From contig NZ_JAPNTZ010000025.1 in assembly GCF_026626335.1 (NCBI RefSeq), forward strand, positions 62,001 to 126,000: 64,000 nucleotides of DNA, written 5' to 3'. Under the pieces are notes generated by a model. That model was not told where the DNA came from. It worked only from the letters and a program-made list of their open reading frames with translations, and did no database searches. The number at the start of each line of letters is the position of its first letter. Position 1 is the stretch's first letter. The stretch comes from Paractinoplanes pyxinae (lineage in GTDB: Bacteria > Actinomycetota > Actinomycetes > Mycobacteriales > Micromonosporaceae). Positions 1 through 7,278 of the stretch are shown in pieces. The translations under genes and the position numbers were made by a program.

Positions 1-547
1 TGTCGTCGAGTTCGGCGTCGCCGTCGGCGTTGATCGCGACCGCGGCCGCGTCGAAGGCCGGATTGGCCTCGTCGAGCCGGGCCGCCAGCACCTCGCGAGC
101 CGTCAGATCACCGCAATCCAGGCAGACGATGCGGGCCAGGTTGCCGTGCAGCTCGACCACGCCGGTCGCGCCGGCCGCCTGGTGCAGCCCGTCGACGTTC
201 TGGGTGATGATGCCGTCGACTGCGCCGCAGCCCTGCAGGGCGGCGACCGCCCGGTGGCCGTCGTTGGGGAACGCCTCCCCGATCGTCCGCCAGCCCAGGT
301 GCGAGCGCGCCCAGTACCGCCGGCGGGCGATCGGGTCGCGGGTGAAGGCCTGGTAGGTCATGGGCGTGCTGCGCCGGGCCGACCCGGACGGGCCGCGATA
401 GTCCGGAATACCGGAGTCGGTGGAAAGTCCCGCGCCGCTCAGAATCACCACGCCGCCCTCGGCGATCCACGCCCCGAGCTCGGCCACCTGCTCCACAACC
501 TGTAGGTCCACCCAGCAATGGTCCCTCGCCCGACCCCGGGCGGCCAT
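1..547 (-). CDS. Sirtuin (Sir2-family NAD-dependent protein deacylase), 3' end cut by window edge
   Basis: About 182 residues are visible; the C-terminus lies outside the window. The Sir2 signatures are clear: the NAD-binding GAGLSTDSGIPDYRG stretch near residues 39–53, then ITQNVDGLHQAAG, the catalytic-His motif VELHGN, and the first zinc-ribbon pair CLDC. The family removes acyl groups from protein lysines using NAD+, giving nicotinamide and O-acyl-ADP-ribose, and acts in the cytoplasm. I chose the ATG at 547, which gives a short N-terminal extension before the Rossmann core; GTG codons a few residues in are alternatives. It is divergent from the DUF2203 gene with only 58 bp between. A second sirtuin in this window (58571–59589) is frameshifted, so this may be the working copy. 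Confidence 0.93.
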   Translation of the reverse strand, partial: MAARGRARDHCWVDLQVVEQVAELGAWIAEGGVVILSGAGLSTDSGIPDYRGPSGSARRSTPMTYQAFTRDPIARRRYWARSHLGWRTIGEAFPNDGHRAVAALQGCGAVDGIITQNVDGLHQAAGATGVVELHGNLARIVCLDCGDLTAREVLAARLDEANPAFDAAAVAINADGDAELDD

Positions 548-605
548 CGTTAAGAAACCCCGTCTCCCCTATGCGTGATCGACTTGAGCTGGCACTCTCA
601 GTGGC

Positions 606-971
606 ATGGGGTTGTTCACGCTGGGTGAGGCGCGGGACGAACTGAAGCGGTTGCGGCCCGTACTGGACGAGATCGTCGCGCTGCGGGCCGACGCGGCCGA
701 GCTGGGGGCGGTGATCGGGGTGTCCGGCGGGCCCCCGACGCCGCTGGGCGGGCTGCCGGAGTTCAAGGCGACCACGGCTCGGCTCGACGACTTGATGACC
801 GAGGTGCAGCAGACCGGGGCCGTGCTCAAGAGCCTGGCTCCGCTGCTGATCGACTTCCCGGGCGAGGTGGACGGGGTCGACGTCGACCTGTGCTGGCTCG
901 AGGGCGAGGACGGCCTCGACTGGTACCACCGCTCCGACCTGGGCTTCGCCGGGCGCCGCCGCCTCCCCTGA
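606..971 (+). CDS. DUF2203-family protein
   Basis: 121 residues. The N-terminal FTLGEARDELKRLRPVLDEI and the C-terminal DLCWLEGEDGLDWYHRSDLGF are characteristic of DUF2203, small proteins of unknown function; the C-terminus is usually a W-x-x-G-E…W-H arrangement like this one. Residues 8–75 look like a helical hairpin. There is no signal peptide or membrane segment, so it should be cytoplasmic. No good Shine–Dalgarno precedes the ATG. The sequence CACTCT ends 7 nt upstream and could serve as a −10 for a leaderless message. It is divergent from the sirtuin and followed 47 bp later by a membrane protein gene. Confidence 0.85.
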   Translation: MGLFTLGEARDELKRLRPVLDEIVALRADAAELGAVIGVSGGPPTPLGGLPEFKATTARLDDLMTEVQQTGAVLKSLAPLLIDFPGEVDGVDVDLCWLEGEDGLDWYHRSDLGFAGRRRLP

Positions 972-1005
972 CCCGCCGGCCGGGGGTTCGGTGGGCGGTG
1001 TCGCC

Positions 1006-1011
1006 TACCCT
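1006..1011 (+). promoter_or_regulatory. −10 element of a leaderless transcript
   Basis: TACCCT (TANNNT type) is followed by 7 nt and then the ATG at 1019. Transcription would start at or next to the A of the start codon. This supports 1019 over the upstream in-frame ATG at 890, which lies inside the DUF2203 gene. Confidence 0.6.
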
Positions 1012-1018
1012 GACGTTG

Positions 1019-1711
1019 ATGCGCGTCGACGTCAGGCACTGGCTCAAGGCCGGCTGGTCCGGCGCGGCCGTCGTGCTGCTCGTCGCCGTCGGCTACCGGT
1101 ACTTCTGCACGGTGGCGCTCGCCCTGGTGCTCGCGGCCTACTGCGCCCACAAGGTCCGGCGGGCGATGTCGCTGCGGGCGATGGCCCGCTGGGCGGCCGC
1201 GATGGGCTGCTTCCCGGTCGAGCCCGCGACCATCGAGTGGCCCTGGCAGAACCTGCACCTGCAGGGCAGCAGCAAGGTCACGTACGCCTGGACCGGCGAC
1301 ATCGAGGGCCTGCCGGTGACCTTCGGTGAGGTCCGGTGGTCGGGCAACGCGTTCGGCGGTGCGGTGCTCGACCGGGACGGCAAGGGGACGTTCGTGGTGG
1401 TCGGGCTGCCCTGCGAACAACCACCGATGGCCATCCGGCTGCCGTACACGGTCATCGGCGACTCGCCCCGGCTCGAACAACCGGCACTCCGTCACGCATT
1501 CAGCATCATGGAGATCCCGCCGTTCACCGTCCGCGACACCGAACTGTTCACGGTCGAGCCCCGCGAGCACGCCCTGAACCCGGGCGCGGCCTACCGCGCG
1601 GTGCGCCGGGCCCTGCTCGTCGTCCGCCTGCTCGACATCGGCCCCGACCGCCCCCTGCCCGCCGCGCCGGACCTCGCAGCCGCAACGGACCCCGCAGCCA
1701 CGCCGGACTAG
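1019..1711 (+). CDS. Membrane-anchored protein of unknown function
   Basis: 230 residues. An N-terminal hydrophobic block at about residues 9–40 (WSGAAVVLLVAVGYRY, then TVALALVLAAYCAHKVRRA) predicts one long or two short membrane helices. A soluble domain of about 180 residues follows. It contains many hydrophobic strands (GTFVVVGLP, EIPPFTVRDTELFTVE) and probably faces the cytoplasm or the cell surface. I recognise no family. The C-terminus is Pro/Ala-rich. It converges on parC with an 18-bp gap. The start is set by a −10 element 7 nt upstream and by the loss of hydrophobic character in the upstream extension. Confidence 0.8.
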   Translation: MRVDVRHWLKAGWSGAAVVLLVAVGYRYFCTVALALVLAAYCAHKVRRAMSLRAMARWAAAMGCFPVEPATIEWPWQNLHLQGSSKVTYAWTGDIEGLPVTFGEVRWSGNAFGGAVLDRDGKGTFVVVGLPCEQPPMAIRLPYTVIGDSPRLEQPALRHAFSIMEIPPFTVRDTELFTVEPREHALNPGAAYRAVRRALLVVRLLDIGPDRPLPAAPDLAAATDPAATPD

Positions 1712-1729
1712 CCGGCGTGGCGCCGGGCG

Positions 1730-4252
1730 TCAGCCGCGTTCGATCAGGTGCCCGATGATCTGCGGGCCCATCAGGACGGCCTCGCCCGAGCCGTCGCGGC
1801 GGGCGTCCTGGTTGGGCAAGTCGATCGGGTCGCCCGTGTTGCTCGAGCCGACCGGGCGCGGGCCGACCCAGGCCACCGTCAGCCGGGTCTCGCCCTTGAG
1901 GAACCGCTGCACCCGGACGCCGCCGGTCGCGCGCCCCTTGGCCGGGTACGACGCGAACGGGCTGACCTTCACCTGGGTGCCGGTCGAGGTGACCACCATC
2001 GGCTCGCCGTGGTCATGGTCGGCCGTGGCGACCGCGTTGAACGAGATCACCTCGGCCCCGGCCGACAGGTTGATGCCGGCCATGCCGCCGCCCTTGAGGC
2101 CCTGCGGCCGCACGTTCTTGGCCGGGAACCGCAGCAGCGAGGCGTCGGAGGTGACGAACACCAGCGACTCGGCGCCGTCGGTGAGCCAGCTGGCCTGCAG
2201 CACCTCGTCGCCGTCCTTGAGCGTGATCACCTCGAACTCGTCCGACCGCACCGGCCACTCGGGCGCGCAGATCTTGATCACGCCGTGCTTGGTGCCCATG
2301 GCGATGCCCGGCGAGTCACCGGCCGTCAGCGGGGCCAGGCCGACCACCTTCTCGCCCTTTTCCAGCGGGATCAGCTCGGACGCGGACATGCCGCCGCGGA
2401 TCGACACCGTGCCGATCTGCTCGGGCAGCACCGGCAGCGGAAGAACGTCTGTCTTGAAGGCGCGGCCGCGGTTGGTGACCAGCAGGATGCGGCCCCGCGC
2501 GGTCGAGTGCACCACGGCCCGTACGGCGTCGTGCTTGACCCGCCCCGACCGGCGGCGCCCCTCGGTCGCCTCTTCGCTCTCGGCCGCCGTGCGCGCGATC
2601 AGCCCGGTCGCCGAGAGGATCACCTGGCACGGGTCGTCGGCCACCTCGAGCGGCCCGGCCGGCGCGGACGCGGCCAGCACCTCTTTCAGGTCGCCGTCGA
2701 TCAGCGTGGTGCGCCGCGGCGAACCGAACGTCGAGGCCACCTCGGCCAGCTCGTCCGAGACCACCTGCTTCAGCACGTCCTCGTTGTCGAGGATGCGCGA
2801 CAGCTCGGCGATCTCGGCCCGCAGCCTCTCCTGCTCGGTCTCGAGCTCGATGCGGTCGAACCGGGTGAGCCGCCGCAGCGGGGTGTCCAGGATGTAGGTG
2901 GCCTGGATGTCGGACAGGCTGAACTCTTGCATCAGCGACGCCTTGGCCGCGGCCGCGTCGTCGCTGCCCCGGATGATCGCGACCACCCGGTCGATGTCGA
3001 TCAGCGCGATCAGCAGGCCGTCGACCAGGTGCAGCCGGTCTTGCCGCTTGGTGCGCCGGAACTCGGTGCGCCGGGTCACCACGTCGTAGCGGTGCTGCAC
3101 GAACACCTCGAGCAGGGCCTTGAGCCCCAGCGTCTGCGGCTGCCCGTCCACCAGCACCAGGTTGTTGATGCCGAACGACGACTCGAGCGGGGTCAGCCGG
3201 TAGAGGTCGGCCAGCAGCGCCTGCGGGTTGACACCGACCTTGCACTCGATGACCAGCCGCGTGCCGTGCTCGCGGTCGGTGAGGTCTTTCACGTCGGCGA
3301 TGCCCTGCAGCCGCGCCGCCTGACGCTGCCCCCGCCGCGGGCCGGAGACGATGAGCTTGCCCTTCACCTCGTCGGTGATCGCCTCGATGATCTTCTCGGT
3401 GCCCACCCCGTACGGCAGCTCGGTCACCGTGATGGCCTGGCGGCCGCGCCCACCCTCGAGCGGCCCGGTCTGGGCCCGGGCCCGCATGCGCACGACACCA
3501 CGCCCGGTCTCGTACGCCCGCCGCACCTCGTCCAGCCCCAGCAGCTGCCCACCGGTCGGCAGGTCGGGCCCCGGCACGAACCGCATCAGCTTGTCGAGAG
3601 TGGCATCGGGATTCGTGATCAGATGCCGCGCCGCCGCCACGACCTCGCCCAGGTTGTGCGGGATCATGTTGGTGGCCATCCCGACCGCGATGCCCGACGT
3701 CCCGTTCACCAGCAGATTCGGGAACGCCGCGGGCAGCACCTTGGGCTCGATCTCGGAGCCGTCGTAGGTCGGCTTGAAGTCGACAGTGCCCTCGCCGAGC
3801 TCGCCGACCAGCAGCATCGCCTCGCGCGACATGCGGGCCTCGGTGTACCGGCTGGCCGCCGGCCCGTCGTCGGGCGAGCCGAAGTTGCCGTGCCCGTCAA
3901 TCAGCGGGGCGTTGAGCGAGAAATCCTGCGCCAGACGCACCAGGGCGTCGTAGATGGCCAGGTCACCGTGGGGGTGGTACTTGCCCATCACGTCGCCGAC
4001 GACGCGTGCCGACTTGACGTAGGGGCGGTCGGGGCGGTGGTTCTGCTCCGACATCGACCACAGGATGCGGCGGTGGACGGGCTTCAGGCCGTCGCGCGCG
4101 TCGGGGAGGGCGCGCGAGTGGATGACCGAGTACGCGTACTCGAGGTACGAGTCTTCGACCTCCGTGGTCAGCGGGTTGTCGATGACCCGGGCGCCGGCCT
4201 GGTCGAACGCGGACAGGTCGACGCGGTTGTCGGTGTTCTTGCGGCGTGCCAT
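1730..4252 (-). CDS. parC: DNA topoisomerase IV subunit A (type IIA topoisomerase, ParC/GyrA family)
   Basis: 840 residues. This is the DNA-breaking and rejoining subunit that decatenates daughter chromosomes. The N-terminal winged-helix/tower region carries ALPDARDGLKPVHRRILWSM, the quinolone-pocket region, and AASRYTEARMS with the active-site tyrosine at about residue 133. The C-terminal half contains β-pinwheel repeats such as SIRGGMSASELIPL and LRFPAKNVRPQGLKGGGM. I see no canonical GyrA box (QRRGGKG), and it sits directly after an ATPase subunit, so topoisomerase IV is favoured over gyrase. In actinobacteria the two A subunits are close homologues. The gene begins 13 bp after parE ends, so the two form an operon. 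Confidence 0.93.
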   Translation of the reverse strand: MARRKNTDNRVDLSAFDQAGARVIDNPLTTEVEDSYLEYAYSVIHSRALPDARDGLKPVHRRILWSMSEQNHRPDRPYVKSARVVGDVMGKYHPHGDLAIYDALVRLAQDFSLNAPLIDGHGNFGSPDDGPAASRYTEARMSREAMLLVGELGEGTVDFKPTYDGSEIEPKVLPAAFPNLLVNGTSGIAVGMATNMIPHNLGEVVAAARHLITNPDATLDKLMRFVPGPDLPTGGQLLGLDEVRRAYETGRGVVRMRARAQTGPLEGGRGRQAITVTELPYGVGTEKIIEAITDEVKGKLIVSGPRRGQRQAARLQGIADVKDLTDREHGTRLVIECKVGVNPQALLADLYRLTPLESSFGINNLVLVDGQPQTLGLKALLEVFVQHRYDVVTRRTEFRRTKRQDRLHLVDGLLIALIDIDRVVAIIRGSDDAAAAKASLMQEFSLSDIQATYILDTPLRRLTRFDRIELETEQERLRAEIAELSRILDNEDVLKQVVSDELAEVASTFGSPRRTTLIDGDLKEVLAASAPAGPLEVADDPCQVILSATGLIARTAAESEEATEGRRRSGRVKHDAVRAVVHSTARGRILLVTNRGRAFKTDVLPLPVLPEQIGTVSIRGGMSASELIPLEKGEKVVGLAPLTAGDSPGIAMGTKHGVIKICAPEWPVRSDEFEVITLKDGDEVLQASWLTDGAESLVFVTSDASLLRFPAKNVRPQGLKGGGMAGINLSAGAEVISFNAVATADHDHGEPMVVTSTGTQVKVSPFASYPAKGRATGGVRVQRFLKGETRLTVAWVGPRPVGSSNTGDPIDLPNQDARRDGSGEAVLMGPQIIGHLIERG

Positions 4253-4265
4253 GTGCCCAGGCCTC

Positions 4266-6317
4266 TCAGGCGTCGATCGTCTCTTGGTCGATGCGGCCCG
4301 CCGCCTCGATCAGCCAGTTCTTGCGGGGCTCGACCCGCTCGCCCATCAGCAGTTCGAGGGTGGCCTCGGCCCGCTCGGCGTCGTCCAGCGTGATGCGGCG
4401 GACGGTGCGGGTGGCCGGGTTCATCGTGGTGTCCCACAGCTCGTCGGCGTCCATCTCGCCCAGGCCCTTGAACCGGGGCACCGGCTTCTGCACGCCGCCA
4501 CCGCCGCGTTCGATGCGGGCCACCGTCGTTTCCATCTCTTGCTGCGTGTACGTGAAGATGGTCTCGGAGTTGCGGCCCTTGGTGACCACTTTGTGCAGCG
4601 GCGGCATCGCGGCGAACAGCCGGCCCTGTTCGATCACCGGGCGCATGTACTTGGCGAACAGGGTGATCAGCAGGGTGCGGATGTGCGAGCCGTCGACGTC
4701 GGCGTCCGCCATGATCATGACGCGGCCGTAGCGCATGGAGCTCAGCTCGAAGGTGCGGCCCGAGCCGGCCCCGAGCACCTGCACGATCGCCGAGCACTCG
4801 GCGTTGTCGAGCACCTGCTGCAGCGAGGCCTTCTGCACGTTCAGGATCTTGCCGCGGATGGGCAGCAGCGCCTGGTATTCCGAGCTGCGGGCCATGCGGG
4901 CCGTGCCCAGCGCGCTGTCGCCCTCGACGATGTAGAGCTCGGAGCGGGCGATGCCGGTGGCCCGGCAGTCGACCAGCTTGGGCGGCATCGAGGCGCCCTC
5001 GAGGGCCGTCTTGCGGCGGGCGGCGTCCTTCTGCTGCTTCTGGGTCAGGCGGACGCGGGCGGCGTCGACGACCTTCTGCAGCACGGTGCGGGCCTCGGCC
5101 TTGGTCTTGCGGCCGTCGATCCACTCTTTGACGTGCGCCTCGACCAGGCCCTGGAGCACCCGGGTGATGCCGGCCGTGGACAGCTCGTCCTTGGTCTGCG
5201 AGGTGAACTGCGGCTCTGGGATGCGCACGTGGATGACGGCGGTCATGCCCTCGAGCAGGTCGTCCAGGACGGGCGGGTCTTCCTTGGGTTTGAGCAGGCC
5301 GCGGGTGTTGCGGATGGCCTCGGTCAGGGCGCGGACCAGCGCCCGCTCGAAGCCCTTGCGGTGGGTGCCGCCGTGCACGTTGCGGATTGTGTTGGTGAAG
5401 CTCTCGATCGTGCGCTCGTAGCCGGTGCCCCAGCGGAAGGCGATCTCGACCTCGGCCCGGCGCTCGACGTTGGACTGCATCACGCCGTTGGCGTCGGCCG
5501 CGTTCTCTTTGTACGTGCCCTCGCCGTTGACCAGCAGGATGCCGGAGACCGGCTTGTCGCCCGCGTGGGTCAGGAACTCGACCATGTCGGTCAGCCCGTG
5601 CGGGAAGTGGAAGGTCTCGTTGGTCGTCTCTTCGGCCGTCTCGTCGCGCAGCGTGTACATGACGCCGGGGACGAGGAAGGCCGTGTTGCGCAGCTTGGTG
5701 CGGACGGCCTCGACGTCGAGCCGGGCCCCGGTCTCGAAGTAACGGGCGTCGTACCAGTAGCGGATGGACGTGCCGGTGGGCTCGCCCCGCTTCATCTTGC
5801 GGACGACGCGCAGCCCGGATTCGGGATGAAAACGGGCCTGCGGGCCCGGACCGTCGAAGGAGCCGGGGACGCCGCGCTGGAACGAGATCTCGTGGACCTT
5901 GCCGTCGCGCTTGACGGTGACGTCGAAGCGCAGGGACAGGGCGTTGACCGCGGAGGCGCCGACGCCGTGCAGGCCGCCGGAGGTCTTGTAGCCGGAGCCG
6001 CCGAACTTGCCGCCGGCGTGCAGGCGGGTCAGCACCAGCTCGACGCCGTTGAGGCCGGACTTGGTGTTGATGGCGGTCGGGATGCCCCGGCCGTCGTCGT
6101 CGACCTGCAGCGAACCGTCGGCGTGGAGGATGACGGCGACCTTGGTGGCGTGGCCGCCGACGCCCTCGTCGGTGCAGTTGTCGATGATCTCGTTGGCGAG
6201 GTGGTTGATGCCCCGGCTGTCGGTGGAGCCGATGTACATGCCCGGGCGTTTCCGGACGGCGTCCAGCCCCTCCAGGTGCGTGAGGTCATCAGCCCCGTAC
6301 AGGATCTCCGCGGTCAC
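4266..6317 (-). CDS. parE: DNA topoisomerase IV subunit B (GHKL ATPase subunit)
   Basis: 683 residues. This is the ATP-driven gate subunit that pairs with ParC. The GHKL Bergerat fold is complete: EIIDNCTDEG (Mg/ATP-binding Asn), DDGRGIP, and GGLHGVGASAVNALS. A transducer domain follows, then the TOPRIM domain with IVEGDSALG and DADVDGSHIRTLL (the metal-binding DxD). Helices ahead of TOPRIM (KQQKDAARRKTALEG) match the family. Length is normal for ParE, which is shorter than some GyrB proteins. It is the first gene of a parE–parC operon. The 150 bp upstream, up to the cyclase gene end at 6468, must hold the promoter, but I cannot name a confident −35/−10 pair there. Confidence 0.93.
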   Translation of the reverse strand: MTAEILYGADDLTHLEGLDAVRKRPGMYIGSTDSRGINHLANEIIDNCTDEGVGGHATKVAVILHADGSLQVDDDGRGIPTAINTKSGLNGVELVLTRLHAGGKFGGSGYKTSGGLHGVGASAVNALSLRFDVTVKRDGKVHEISFQRGVPGSFDGPGPQARFHPESGLRVVRKMKRGEPTGTSIRYWYDARYFETGARLDVEAVRTKLRNTAFLVPGVMYTLRDETAEETTNETFHFPHGLTDMVEFLTHAGDKPVSGILLVNGEGTYKENAADANGVMQSNVERRAEVEIAFRWGTGYERTIESFTNTIRNVHGGTHRKGFERALVRALTEAIRNTRGLLKPKEDPPVLDDLLEGMTAVIHVRIPEPQFTSQTKDELSTAGITRVLQGLVEAHVKEWIDGRKTKAEARTVLQKVVDAARVRLTQKQQKDAARRKTALEGASMPPKLVDCRATGIARSELYIVEGDSALGTARMARSSEYQALLPIRGKILNVQKASLQQVLDNAECSAIVQVLGAGSGRTFELSSMRYGRVMIMADADVDGSHIRTLLITLFAKYMRPVIEQGRLFAAMPPLHKVVTKGRNSETIFTYTQQEMETTVARIERGGGGVQKPVPRFKGLGEMDADELWDTTMNPATRTVRRITLDDAERAEATLELLMGERVEPRKNWLIEAAGRIDQETIDA

Positions 6318-6467
6318 GAGGTGGCACTCCCGATCGGCCCAAGGTGGTGGTCAAGTCGCGGCGAGCCTACCGGGACCCTCCGACACTTCTGGTCAACCGA
6401 GCCGGGAGCGGCCACCTGTGAACCGATAATTCGGACAAAAGATACGGTTGGTGACCTACAACACCCG

Positions 6468-7100
6468 TCAGGCGGCGGCCGGTACCGCCCACAGGTGACG
6501 CTTGGCCGTCCGGGCGTGCTGCGGAGCCAGCGCCCGCCAGAGCCCGAGCGGCCGCGGCTTGCCCGAGACCCGTACGGGCGGAAGCTCTTGATAGGCGACC
6601 AGCTGGTCGGTCACCGCCCGGGTCTCGGAGCAGACCACCACGGTGTCGTGCGGCGCGTACGACTGCAGACGCGACGCCGTGGTGACCACACTCCCGCTGA
6701 TCATCCCGTGCCCGAAGTCGCGGGTCGCGGCCACGTCGACGATCACGTCGCCGGTGGCCAGACCGACCCGGGTGCGGACGGCGAACCTGCCGGCCAGGAG
6801 CTGCCCCCTCAACGCCTCCTGAACCGACAGGCCCACCTTGACCGCCGCAGCGGCCGCCTCCGCGCCGAAGCCGCCGGCGCCGGTGCCGAACACCGCCATC
6901 ACCGCGTCCCCGACGTACTTCTCCACCACTCCGCCGCCCGCCCGGACCACGTCGGACACGATGCCGAAGTAGTCGCGCTGCAAGGCGCGGACAACCGCGC
7001 AGTCCAGGTCGTCGACCAGGGCGGTGAAGCCCACGATGTCGATGAAGAGGACGGTGACGGTCTGACGCCGCTCCTGCTCCGCCATAGCGATTGCGGTCAT
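6468..7100 (-). CDS. Class III adenylate/guanylate cyclase-domain protein
   Basis: 210 residues, almost entirely one class III nucleotide cyclase catalytic domain. The two metal-binding aspartates are visible: Asp21 in LFIDIVGFT and Asp65 in EKYVGDAVMAVF. RTRVGLATGDVIVDV and GSVVTTASRLQS provide later elements. It may make a cyclic nucleotide, but such stand-alone domains often act as sensory or regulatory modules. The ATG at 7100 (MTAIAMAEQERRQTVTV) is preferred; an upstream in-frame extension to 7325 has no domain and would overlap the divergent gene. In many actinobacteria this domain is fused to AAA-ATPase/TPR proteins. Here a related LuxR-type ATPase is encoded separately and divergently, 178 bp away. 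Confidence 0.85.
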   Translation of the reverse strand: MTAIAMAEQERRQTVTVLFIDIVGFTALVDDLDCAVVRALQRDYFGIVSDVVRAGGGVVEKYVGDAVMAVFGTGAGGFGAEAAAAAVKVGLSVQEALRGQLLAGRFAVRTRVGLATGDVIVDVAATRDFGHGMISGSVVTTASRLQSYAPHDTVVVCSETRAVTDQLVAYQELPPVRVSGKPRPLGLWRALAPQHARTAKRHLWAVPAAA

Positions 7101-7265
7101 GTCTTCACGCTCCCCCAGTTCACTGCTGTGCCCCGGGAGTACGGTGCCAGCCGCAGTCGAGAAGCGGATCTGCAGAACGACGTATCTCCGACAGTCCGGC
7201 GGCCTCGTCGGTTGTGTGACCGAGAACCGACCGAACCGCCGACAACGGGTCCGGTCACGGGGCAT

Positions 7266-7271
7266 TAGGGT
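7266..7271 (+). promoter_or_regulatory. −10 element of a leaderless transcript
   Basis: TAGGGT is followed by 7 nt and the ATG at 7279. This supports 7279 as the start of the LuxR-type regulator rather than the in-frame GTG at 7270, which overlaps the −10 itself. Confidence 0.6.
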
Positions 7272-7278
7272 GACCTTC

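Noticed and set aside
593..603. CACT-CTC-AGTG palindrome before the DUF2203 gene, resembling half of a heat-shock CIRCE element
   Set aside because: The spacing and arms do not match CIRCE (9-bp arms, 9-bp spacer), and the gene is not a chaperone gene. It may simply overlap a −10.
1748..4393. An 881-residue open frame on the plus strand opposite parC
   Set aside because: It is the antisense shadow of parC; the composition (Arg/Asp/Gln/His repeats) is that of a high-GC complementary frame and shows no domain.
6318..6467. TTGACC…TAGGCT as a parE promoter
   Set aside because: The spacer is 21 bp, too long for a standard promoter, so no promoter is annotated.
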